A stretch of DNA of 45,496 nt from Haloplanus vescus (GTDB lineage: Archaea > Halobacteriota > Halobacteria > Halobacteriales > Haloferacaceae), in NCBI RefSeq assembly GCF_900107665.1, contig NZ_FNQT01000001.1:1-45496 (forward strand), given 5' to 3'. The position numbers and the translations under genes are program-made. A model generated the notes under the pieces. The model worked only from the letters and a program-made list of their open reading frames with translations, was not told the origin of the DNA and searched no databases. This document shows positions 38,796-45,496 of the stretch, piece after piece (position 1 is the first letter of the stretch; every line of letters starts with the position of its first letter).

Positions 38796-40594
38796 CACAG
38801 GTCACCTCGCCTGCGGAGATAGGCGATTTCACCCACGGCGACGAGGAGGCCGACGAGGGCGACGAGTGGCGTCAGCGGCCGCGGTACCTGTCGGTCCTCC
38901 TCGCGGGCGGTCACGCCCGTCTCCTCGGTCCGGTCGTCGAGCGACTCGGCGGTGACGTTCGACTCCGTCTCGCTGTACAGCGAGACGCCGACGCGGCGAC
39001 TGGGAGTCGTGTAAAAGCCTGCCTGATCGAGCGAGACGACGGTCGATTCGACGGTCCCGTCCGGCGTCTCGACGCGCGTCTCGCTCGCGAACTGGAGGCG
39101 CGCGCCCGTCTCTCGGTTCAGCGACGAGAGGGGTTCGCGACCGGCGAGATAGAACGTCGCCCGCTTCCAGAAGACGGGGTACTGGTAGTTGAAGCGGAAC
39201 GGGTCGTCGTTCACGACGTAGCCGTAGTAGAGGACGCGCCCGCCGTCGCGGGACTGGGTGGCCACCAGCGGCGTCCCGTTCCCGGTGGTCACCAGCGGCG
39301 TGCCGGCCTGGAGCGTCCCCCGTTGGTAGCGCTCCGGCGGCGGGAAGTCGACCTCCCGCGTGAGTTCGTCGGTCGCCACGCGGCCAATCGAGGGGTTGGT
39401 GCCGACGCCGGACGGCGACAGGAGACGGAGGTCGGCGAGCGCGCTCGGCGGCGAATCCTGTGCGAGGACGCCCACGCCGCCACCCGATTCCACCACGTCG
39501 CGGCCGGCCTCAACGTTCCCCCGGAGGAGACGTTCGGCGTCGAGATTGCTGTAGAGGATGACGTCGTAGTCGTCCTCGATGGTCGTCGGCGGTTCGTCGA
39601 CAGTCAGACTCACCTCGTCGATGACCGAGAGCGCGGCCGCGAGATACCGGTTTCGGTCGTTCGTGAGGAGGAGGACGTCCACCGTCGGGTCGGCGGGCGC
39701 GGCGACGAACGCCGTGTCGTCGGTGGGGAAGTCGTCGCCGGGCGAGAGGCGCGCCTCTCCGCCGCCACCGGGCACGGCGAGGGTCACGCGTTCGACGTCG
39801 CCCGGGCCGAGCGTGACCGAGCGCTGTCGGCCACCCAGCGTCACCGTCCGGGTGACCTGTTGGGTGCCGTAGTTCTTCACCGAGAGCGTCACCTCGTTCC
39901 CGGAAAAGGAGCGGTCGACGATGCCGACGTTGCCGGCGCCGCCCTCGGCGAACTGACGCAGGTCGACGACGAGGCCGCGGGCGCGGGCGGACCGGACCGC
40001 GTCGGTCCAGCCCGTGTCGTCAGCGAAGTCGCTGAGGACGACGATTCGCGCGTTCTCGCCCGCGATGGACGCCGCCTGCGAGATGGCGGTGCCGAGGTCG
40101 GTCGGCGTGTCGACGACCGAGAGGCCGTCGAGGGTGCGGTCCACCTCGTCGCTCCCGCCCGAGCGGAGGGCGATTCGACTCTCGGCGCCGGCGAAGACCA
40201 CGGCGTTGGTGCCGGTCGTTGAGTCGCGGGCGGCGGCGACGGCGTCGTCGAAGCGCGTGCCGTCGCCGGTGTCGACGCCCATGCTCGCGCTCCCGTCGAG
40301 GACGATGACCGTCTCCTCGACGGTCTGACTCTCCGAGACGGTGACGTAGGGACCCGCGAGCGCCGCCGCGAGGGCGACGACGACGAGCAGTTGCAACAGG
40401 AGGAGGAGACTGCGCCGGAGGCGTTCCAGCAGCGGGTTCGACGCGTCGCGTTCGTCTTCGTCGAGCAGGAACTGGAGCGTCGGGAGTTCGACCCGTCGGG
40501 GGTCGGGTTGGACCAGATAGAGGACGACGATGGGGACTGCGGCCAGCAGGGCGACCAACCCCAGCGGCGAGAGAAAGACGTCTGCGAGGGCCAT
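38795..40594 (-). CDS. BatA-like VWA membrane protein of the MoxR complex
   Basis: The 599-residue protein begins with the aerotolerance-regulator N-terminal domain typical of BatA: two membrane helices (about 10-28, 62-81) around RRVELPTLQFLL. The VWA domain has MIDAS DGSAS (100-104). A CARDB-like beta domain (about 210-275), a GATase-like fold (about 280-390) and a C-terminal helix (about 575-592) follow. It is the first gene of the operon and its stop overlaps the next start by a single base. It should sit in the membrane with the VWA domain accessible to MoxR. Its promoter lies in the divergent gap shared with the Lrp gene. Confidence 0.88.
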   Translation of the reverse strand: MALADVFLSPLGLVALLAAVPIVVLYLVQPDPRRVELPTLQFLLDEDERDASNPLLERLRRSLLLLLQLLVVVALAAALAGPYVTVSESQTVEETVIVLDGSASMGVDTGDGTRFDDAVAAARDSTTGTNAVVFAGAESRIALRSGGSDEVDRTLDGLSVVDTPTDLGTAISQAASIAGENARIVVLSDFADDTGWTDAVRSARARGLVVDLRQFAEGGAGNVGIVDRSFSGNEVTLSVKNYGTQQVTRTVTLGGRQRSVTLGPGDVERVTLAVPGGGGEARLSPGDDFPTDDTAFVAAPADPTVDVLLLTNDRNRYLAAALSVIDEVSLTVDEPPTTIEDDYDVILYSNLDAERLLRGNVEAGRDVVESGGGVGVLAQDSPPSALADLRLLSPSGVGTNPSIGRVATDELTREVDFPPPERYQRGTLQAGTPLVTTGNGTPLVATQSRDGGRVLYYGYVVNDDPFRFNYQYPVFWKRATFYLAGREPLSSLNRETGARLQFASETRVETPDGTVESTVVSLDQAGFYTTPSRRVGVSLYSETESNVTAESLDDRTEETGVTAREEDRQVPRPLTPLVALVGLLVAVGEIAYLRRRGDL

Positions 40595-40625
40595 GTCCGC
40601 AACTCGGTGTCACTCCGTATCCATC

Positions 40626-40646
40626 TTTCGCCGCCCTCGGGCGAAA
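40626..40646. promoter_or_regulatory. Palindrome in the MoxR-locus/Lrp divergent promoter region
   Basis: TTTCGCC-N7-GGCGAAA is a perfect 7-7-7 inverted repeat 32 bases upstream of the BatA-like start, in the 144-base gap between divergent genes. AACCCTTTTACTG at 40705-40717 is the TATA for the Lrp gene. A binding site for the Lrp protein itself or a MoxR-locus regulator is possible. Confidence 0.4.
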
Positions 40647-40738
40647 CACGCACTCCTCGGCCGAGTCGTGGCACCATCGTTCCACACGGATACTGACGCG
40701 TGAGCAAACCCTTTTACTGAGGCTCCCCACCCTCACGT

Positions 40739-41227
40739 ATGGACGCTAAACGGGAGCTAGTCGATTTGCTTCTCGACGACGCTCGTGAGGACACCGAAAC
40801 CATCGCTCGACAACTCGGCCGCTCGCAGGAGGAGGTCGAGGAGATGCTCGAAGAGCTCGAATCCGACGGCTCGATTCTCGGCTATCAGCCCGTCGTCGAC
40901 TGGAGCAAGGTCGACGAGGACCACGTCACCGCGGAGGTGGAGCTCAACCTCGAACTCGACCGCGACACCACCTACGCCGAAGTCGCACGCCGCATCACGA
41001 AGTTCGACGAGGTCACTGCACTCCACCTCGTCTCGGGTGACTACGACTTCGACGTGACCGTCGAGTCCGAGTCGATGCGCGCCGTCTCCATGTTTGTCTC
41101 CGAACAGATCGCACCGATTCCGGAGGTTACGCAGACGGTGACGCACTTCGTCATGAAGACGTACAAGAACCGTGGCATGGAGTTCACCGAACGCGACGAC
41201 GACGACCGGCTCTCAGTCTCGCCATGA
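40739..41227 (+). CDS. Lrp/AsnC family transcription regulator
   Basis: This 162-residue protein has an N-terminal helix-turn-helix (about 8-48, TETIARQLGRSQEEVEEMLEEL then DGSILGYQPVVDW) and a RAM/AsnC ligand-binding domain (about 60-145: VTAEVELNLELDRDTTYAEVA, VTALHLVSGDYDFDVTVES). Such regulators sense amino acids. It overlaps the aminotransferase gene by four bases, so they are co-expressed and it probably controls that gene in response to the substrate or product. The leaderless promoter at 40705-40717 fixes the start. Confidence 0.93.
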   Translation: MDAKRELVDLLLDDAREDTETIARQLGRSQEEVEEMLEELESDGSILGYQPVVDWSKVDEDHVTAEVELNLELDRDTTYAEVARRITKFDEVTALHLVSGDYDFDVTVESESMRAVSMFVSEQIAPIPEVTQTVTHFVMKTYKNRGMEFTERDDDDRLSVSP

Positions 41228-42363
41228 AGCTGTCGGAGCGAGCCAGAGATACGCCCCCGTCGGGCATTCGTCGGTTCTTCGAACTCGCGGAGGAGATGGA
41301 CGACGTCATCTCGCTGGGCGTGGGTGAACCCGACTTCAGCGCGCCGTGGAAAGCGCGGGCCGCCGCCATCCACTCGCTGGAGCGCGGACGCACCTCCTAC
41401 ACCACCAACCGCGGGATGTACGAGCTCCGCGAGGCCATCTCGGAGCACGTCACGCGCTACGACCTCGACTACGGCCCGGACGAGGAGATTCTGGTGACGA
41501 CGGGCGCGAGCGAGGCCGTCGACCTGGCGCTCCGCGCTGTCGTCGACCCTGGCGACGCCGTGGCCGTCCAGTCGCCGGCGTACATCTCCTACGGCCCGGG
41601 CGTGCGGTTCTCGGGCGGCGAACCCCTGCCCGTCTCCACGCGTGTGGAGAACGACTTCGTGCTCACCTACGACGACCTGGAACGGGCCGGCGCCGCCGAC
41701 GCCGAGGTGCTGATGATGTGTTACCCCAACAACCCGACTGGGGCCACGGCCACCAAGGACGAACTCGCCGAAATCGCGGAGTTCGCACGCGAGCACGACC
41801 TGACGGTGCTCTCCGACGAAATCTACGCGGGGCTCACCTACGAAGGCGAGCACACGTCCATCTCGACGCTGCCCGGAATGCGAGAGCGCACCATCGTCTT
41901 CAACGGGTTCTCGAAGGCCTACGCGATGACGGGGCTGCGACTCGGGTACGCCCTCGGGCCGAGCGACGCCATCGACGCGATGAACCGCATCCACCAGTAC
42001 ACGATGCTCTCGGCACCGACGACGGCGCAGTACGCCGCGCTCGAAGCCCTGCAGACGTGTGACGACGACGTGGTCGATATGCGAACGCAGTACGACCGTC
42101 GCCGCCGGTTCGTCATCTCGCGGTTCCGCGACATGGGCCTCGACTGCTTCGAGGCGACGGGCGCGTTCTACGCGTTCCCCGAGGCGCCCTACGACGACGA
42201 GCAGTTCGCGGAGGACTTGCTCCACGAGAAGGGCGTCGCGCTGGTTCCGGGACGCGTCTTCGGCGAAGAAGGCTACGGTCACCTCCGCGTCTCCTACGCG
42301 ACGGGGATGTCGGAGTTGAAGGAAGCGCTCAACCGCATCGAGGCGTTCCTCGAGGAACGCTGA
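41224..42363 (+). CDS. Class I pyridoxal-phosphate aminotransferase
   Basis: This 379-residue enzyme of fold type I has the PLP lysine Lys231 in NGFSKAYAMTGLRLGY. It also has Asn170 in CYPNNPTGA and Asp198 in VLSDEIYAGLTYEG, with the family N-terminus PPSGIRRFFELAEEMDDVISLGVGEPDF. Closest in layout to archaeal aspartate/aromatic aminotransferases or AlaT/AspC-like enzymes; substrate range is unknown. It is translated with the Lrp regulator. The short region after it (to 42445) holds a TATA for the next gene. Confidence 0.94.
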   Translation: MKLSERARDTPPSGIRRFFELAEEMDDVISLGVGEPDFSAPWKARAAAIHSLERGRTSYTTNRGMYELREAISEHVTRYDLDYGPDEEILVTTGASEAVDLALRAVVDPGDAVAVQSPAYISYGPGVRFSGGEPLPVSTRVENDFVLTYDDLERAGAADAEVLMMCYPNNPTGATATKDELAEIAEFAREHDLTVLSDEIYAGLTYEGEHTSISTLPGMRERTIVFNGFSKAYAMTGLRLGYALGPSDAIDAMNRIHQYTMLSAPTTAQYAALEALQTCDDDVVDMRTQYDRRRRFVISRFRDMGLDCFEATGAFYAFPEAPYDDEQFAEDLLHEKGVALVPGRVFGEEGYGHLRVSYATGMSELKEALNRIEAFLEER

Positions 42364-42445
42364 GCGGCGGCGTGACCACGCCCGAATATTACGGCTGATT
42401 CTGTGATAAGAAGTATTATTTGTCGGCGTTCCGTTCGGACAGTTG

Positions 42446-43159
42446 ATGGTTGCGGGTGGCGGGATGGGGCCTGACGACGAGGGCGTTAGCTTCGCGCACG
42501 CTCTTGCGACGCTGAAAGAGCAGGGGAGCGCGCTGCTCGTCGTCGGCTCGGTCCCCGAGGAGATGTTCGCCGACGCATCAGCGACGATGCTGGGCGACCC
42601 GTCCGCCGACCCGCCGCGACGACGACTCGTCGTGACGCCGGAGCCGAATCAGGTGAACGGCGTGAGTCGACTCCGCGAGACGGGGCCGCTGTCCTCCGAA
42701 TACGCTCGTCTCGTCACGCGTGGCGAGGCGGCGCGGTCGGCGGCTGCCGACCGTCCGCTCGACCAGGTGTCTCCCCGGACACACGTCGTCGACGGCACGG
42801 TCTACGAACTCGGGAGCACGATTGCAGAGGTTATCGACGAGTTCGACTTGTTCGCGGGTGGCCTCGCGCCCGCGGAGTTCCGCATGGCCTTCGACTGCCT
42901 GCCGACGCTCCTCTCGACGTACGGACGCGAGGCGGCCTTTCGCTTCCTGCACCTCACGATTGCACAGGCACGGGCCGTCTCGGGACTCGTCCACTTCCGA
43001 CTGCCGCGGGCGCTGGATTCGGAAATCGTCCGGCTGTTCCAGCCGCTGTTCGACGCGACGGTCGAACTCCGTATCGACGGGGGTAATCTCGACCAGCGCT
43101 GGCACTTCCGTGACCGTGACCTCACGTCCGACTGGCTCCCGATTGACCGCTCGACGTGA
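42446..43159 (+). CDS. Degenerate RecA-fold protein (DUF7504-like) next to the CHAT protease
   Basis: This 237-residue soluble protein has an opening ALLVVGSVPEEMFADAS that resembles the first strand and P-loop region of a RecA-like domain, but the GxxxxGK[ST] residues are missing, so it should not hydrolyse ATP. The middle part has VIDEFDLFAGGLAPAEFRMA and FDCLPTLLSTYGREAAFRFLHL; the end is a strand-rich cap DATVELRIDGGNLDQRWHFR. I recall it as a haloarchaeal DUF7504 family of unknown function that is often near CHAT genes. GTATTATTTG at 42413-42422 is a TATA box for a leaderless start; a TTG one codon earlier is in frame. It lies 53 bases upstream of the protease gene. Confidence 0.72.
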   Translation: MVAGGGMGPDDEGVSFAHALATLKEQGSALLVVGSVPEEMFADASATMLGDPSADPPRRRLVVTPEPNQVNGVSRLRETGPLSSEYARLVTRGEAARSAAADRPLDQVSPRTHVVDGTVYELGSTIAEVIDEFDLFAGGLAPAEFRMAFDCLPTLLSTYGREAAFRFLHLTIAQARAVSGLVHFRLPRALDSEIVRLFQPLFDATVELRIDGGNLDQRWHFRDRDLTSDWLPIDRST

Positions 43160-43211
43160 TGGAACGAACCAGCAATACGCTTTTGTACACGACGACTGAC
43201 GTACAGGTACG

Positions 43212-45335
43212 ATGAGTCGGACCGAGCGGTCGGCGTCGGACCGCTCCGAGACGGAGCAGGACACCCTCGAAGTCGCGTTCTCGCCCCTCGACGACCGGCC
43301 GGGCCTGATGGTGTCGGACCTGATAGAGCGCAATCAGTTCCGACTGTTCACCGACCGGCCCGTCTCCCCGACGCCCGCCGCCACCGATGACCACCGATTC
43401 CCCGTCGACGCCGCGGTGACGGTCGACGCCGCGTCCATAACCCTCCCGACCGTCGTCTCGGTCTACGTCCGCGACGAGACGGGCACCATGCTCGCCGAGA
43501 CGGAACACTCCGCCCACGAGGAGTTCCCCCACGGCACGTACAGCCTCGAACTCTGTGGCCCCATCAAGATGTATCTCCGCGTCGAGGGGGCGGTCACCGT
43601 CTCCTCGGACGTAACGCGAACCCACATCGAGTTCGACGGCACGCGCGAAGTCGGGGTCGGTGCCCGCTCTCACCACGAGGGACCGGCGGCGACGCTCACC
43701 ACGACCGAGGACCCACTCGACGTGATGACCGCCGTCTCCACGTTCTCCTCGGCGCTGAAGACCACCTCGCCCGAGCGGTCGTATCCGACACTCCGGGGGC
43801 ATCCGCCGCTGGTCGAACTCGGCGAGCGACTCCACGTCCCCGACGGCGTCGACGCCCCCGACACGGGCGTCAGACTCGAACTGCCGCCGGAGTACGAGTC
43901 CATCTACGTGGCCGCGCCGCTCGCGTACTACGTCGCGGCGGACGTGGTCCCCGGCGACCGACCGCGCTTGGTGACCGACGACGGCTTCGAACACGACCTC
44001 GACACCGTTCGTGGCTTCGAGACGGAGGTAGAACGCGTCCTCAAGCAGACGTTCTTCCTCGACTGCGTGACGCGAACGGAGGGGTACTACTCGGTCGACC
44101 TCCACGAACGCGAGGCCATCGAATCGTCGCTGGACCTCGATTTCGAATGGCTGTACGACCAGCCGCTGGCGACGCAACTGGCGGAGTATCTCTCCGTCCC
44201 CTTCGGGGCCGTGGAGGACGAACTGCCGGAGTGGCGACTCACGTCGCACGTCGCCCCCGACCCCGAGAACGTCGAACTCCTGCCCTTCGTCACCAACGAC
44301 CTGGCCGTCGTGCGGACGCCCCAGAGCCAACCGGAGCCGAGTTCGGAAGTCCAGACGACGGCCGCGAACGAGTTCTTCCGCGACGCTGCCTTCACCCGAA
44401 GCGCCGCGGCCGACGACCCCACGCGCTCGTACGTCCAACCCGAGGCAGCGGACTCGCTCGAACAGTCCTGGGTCGGCGACGGCGCCCCCATCGGCGCGAG
44501 CAAGGCCACGACCAACGCCTTCTACAACCGCTTGGACCGCACCCCGGCCGACGGCGACATCGGCATCACCGTCGTCTGTAACGACCTTCGGATGGCGGAC
44601 GAACGCGACATCGTCGACGAGGTGTACGCCTCGCGGGACGAACTCCCCTTCGAGGTCCAGGTCCATCACGACCTGACGCGGGCAGAACTCCGCGAGGTGC
44701 TCTCGGCGGAGGCCGACCTCCTCCACTACATCGGACACATCGACGGCGAGGGGTTCGAGTGCGCCGACGGCAAACTCGACGCGACGACGCTCCGGGCCGC
44801 CGGGCCGGACGCCTTCCTACTCAACGCGTGTCAGTCCTACGAGCAGGGGTCGGCCCTCATCGAAGCCGGCGCCATCGCCGGCATCGTCACGCTCTCGGAC
44901 GTCATCAACAGCGGCGCGGTCCGGATGGGCCGGATGCTTGCCCGCCTCCTCAATCGGGGCTTCACCGTCGGGAGCGCCCTTGAAGTCGCTCGCGACGACT
45001 CAGTCATCGGCGACCAGTACACAATCATCGGCGACAGTAGCCTGTCGCTGGCCCGGACGGACGGCGGACCGCCGAACGTCTGCGTGGTTCGGCGGTGTGG
45101 CGGCGACCAGTACGAACTCGACTGGCAGACTCACCCCTCGACTCGCGTCGGGATGGGGAGTATGGTGATGCCGTGGATAGACGACGAGGACCAGTATCAC
45201 CTCTGGTCTGGCACCTCGAAGACGTTCGAGATGACACGCGAGGAGGTACAGCAATTCCTCTCGCTCGAAACAGTACCGGTGAAAATCGACGGCTCGCTGG
45301 TCTGGAGCGACGAACTCGACTTCTCGAAACTTTAG
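43212..45335 (+). CDS. CHAT-domain (caspase-like) protease
   Basis: The 707-residue protein has a long N-terminal region (1-480) of beta-rich and mixed folds without a recognised domain. A CHAT domain (about 490-620) follows with the caspase-type dyad His509 (DLLHYIGHIDGEG) and Cys540 (LLNACQSYEQGS), 31 residues apart, and conserved GAIAGIVTLSDVINSGAVRM. The C-terminal extension (about 620-707) has strands around DQYELDWQTHPS. CHAT proteases cut specific partner proteins in conflict and signalling systems, so this is probably a regulated protease. It follows the DUF7504-like gene, and its stop codon overlaps the stop of the convergent repeat-protein gene. No sensor, toxin or nuclease is adjacent. 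Confidence 0.88.
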   Translation: MSRTERSASDRSETEQDTLEVAFSPLDDRPGLMVSDLIERNQFRLFTDRPVSPTPAATDDHRFPVDAAVTVDAASITLPTVVSVYVRDETGTMLAETEHSAHEEFPHGTYSLELCGPIKMYLRVEGAVTVSSDVTRTHIEFDGTREVGVGARSHHEGPAATLTTTEDPLDVMTAVSTFSSALKTTSPERSYPTLRGHPPLVELGERLHVPDGVDAPDTGVRLELPPEYESIYVAAPLAYYVAADVVPGDRPRLVTDDGFEHDLDTVRGFETEVERVLKQTFFLDCVTRTEGYYSVDLHEREAIESSLDLDFEWLYDQPLATQLAEYLSVPFGAVEDELPEWRLTSHVAPDPENVELLPFVTNDLAVVRTPQSQPEPSSEVQTTAANEFFRDAAFTRSAAADDPTRSYVQPEAADSLEQSWVGDGAPIGASKATTNAFYNRLDRTPADGDIGITVVCNDLRMADERDIVDEVYASRDELPFEVQVHHDLTRAELREVLSAEADLLHYIGHIDGEGFECADGKLDATTLRAAGPDAFLLNACQSYEQGSALIEAGAIAGIVTLSDVINSGAVRMGRMLARLLNRGFTVGSALEVARDDSVIGDQYTIIGDSSLSLARTDGGPPNVCVVRRCGGDQYELDWQTHPSTRVGMGSMVMPWIDDEDQYHLWSGTSKTFEMTREEVQQFLSLETVPVKIDGSLVWSDELDFSKL

Positions 45336-45496
45336 GGACCGGAGACGGCGCCGCCGTTGCCGTCTGCAGTGTAGGGACCGGAGACTGCTCCCCCGTTGCC
45401 ATCAGCTGTGTACGGGCCCGAGACAGCGCCGCCGTTACCATCAGCAGTGAACGGACCTGAGACAGCGCCGCCGTTGCCATCAGCCGTGAACGGACC
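45332..45496 (-). CDS. C-terminal end of a 13-residue-repeat protein (partial)
   Basis: Only the last 54 codons are in the window. They are four exact-length copies of GP[FY]TADGNGGAVS followed by GP and TAA. The phase is kept perfectly, with synonymous third-base changes between copies and F in two copies and Y in two. The repeat lacks Cys and charged residues other than Asp, and could form a beta-solenoid or flexible linker. The stop TAA overlaps the CHAT stop TAG by three bases on opposite strands. Small haloarchaeal proteins beside CHAT genes that I remember end in SGP too, so this may be an expanded relative; I cannot confirm that. Confidence 0.75.
   Translation of the reverse strand, partial: GPFTADGNGGAVSGPFTADGNGGAVSGPYTADGNGGAVSGPYTADGNGGAVSGP
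45338..45493 (-). repeat. Four tandem 39-base repeats
   Basis: The same minus-strand coding DNA repeats with a period of 39 bases, four times, up to the window edge. The copies differ mainly at codon third positions (for example GGCAAC/GGTAAC, TTCACG/TACACA), so the protein repeat has been kept while the DNA drifted. The array probably continues beyond the window. Confidence 0.85.

Noticed and set aside
43122-44738. Minus-strand open frame of 538 codons opposite the CHAT gene
   Set aside because: Low-complexity translation and no family features, whereas the CHAT strand has the His/Cys dyad.
33047-45335. MoxR/VWA locus and CHAT protease as parts of one conflict system
   Set aside because: VWA-MoxR-based conflict systems can include CHAT-type proteases, but here an Lrp-aminotransferase unit and opposite strands separate them, and this MoxR/DUF58/BatA layout is widespread as housekeeping. 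I keep them as separate loci.
45336-45496. CRISPR array at the right end
   Set aside because: The 39-base units are contiguous with no spacers and keep an open reading frame with synonymous changes, so this is a coding tandem repeat.

Overview
The window is chromosomal DNA from a halophilic archaeon (class Halobacteria). The signs are high G+C with G/C-ending codons, very acidic proteins, Tat-type lipoprotein signals, a PGF-CTERM surface-protein anchor, halocyanins, TATA boxes about 26 bases upstream of start codons (leaderless transcripts), and the gene group uS15 / RecJ-like / Pcc1 / eS1. I cannot name the genus from sequence alone.

Layout. 1-3.3 kb: tail of a PGF-CTERM surface protein, tRNA-Ala(GGC), then an overlapping operon of ribosomal protein uS15, a RecJ/Cdc45-like protein without the DHH motif, KEOPS subunit Pcc1 and ribosomal protein eS1. 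3.4-7.9 kb: a sulfur-trafficking locus. It holds a TrmB-like regulator, two YeeE/YedE half-transporters, a rhodanese-metallo-beta-lactamase fusion and, divergently, TusA, DsrE2 and a DUF2270 membrane protein. A CAATACT motif recurs at the three promoter regions. 8.0-15.9 kb: a PAS histidine kinase, a halocyanin, a CDP-alcohol phosphatidyltransferase (PssA type), small haloarchaeal proteins, a nitrilase-family amidohydrolase, a RIO-like kinase and an NCS2 nucleobase permease.

15.9-25.9 kb: a large Tat lipoprotein with six helical repeats and a C-terminal cupredoxin. It lies behind DtxR/IdeR-like palindromes (TTTTAGGC-N2-GCCTAAAA) that recur at the start codon of the histidine kinase. Then come a YdjM-like membrane hydrolase, a cold-shock protein, an Fe-S photolyase, an acyltransferase, an aldo-keto reductase, an RNA-binding protein, an unlisted 50-residue acidic CDS and a soluble PAS chemotaxis transducer. 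26.1-33.0 kb: a frameshifted membrane-protein pseudogene, a PQQ-propeller lipoprotein, an ABC-2 exporter operon with a lipoprotein, a redoxin, a half-size EamA transporter and a PfkB kinase.

33.0-40.6 kb: six minus-strand genes, five of the six joined by overlaps or a 1-base gap, form a MoxR / DUF58 / VWA complex locus with a membrane-anchored coiled-coil protein. 40.7-42.4 kb: an Lrp regulator overlapping a class I aminotransferase. 42.4-45.5 kb: a degenerate RecA-fold protein and a CHAT (caspase-like) protease. A convergent gene made of 13-residue repeats runs off the window, and its stop codon overlaps the protease stop.

Most interesting for follow-up are the repeat-cupredoxin protein with its shared metal-box operators, the CHAT/DUF7504/repeat-protein locus, and the CAATACT motif of the sulfur locus. 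All functional links between genes are inferences from position and motif.
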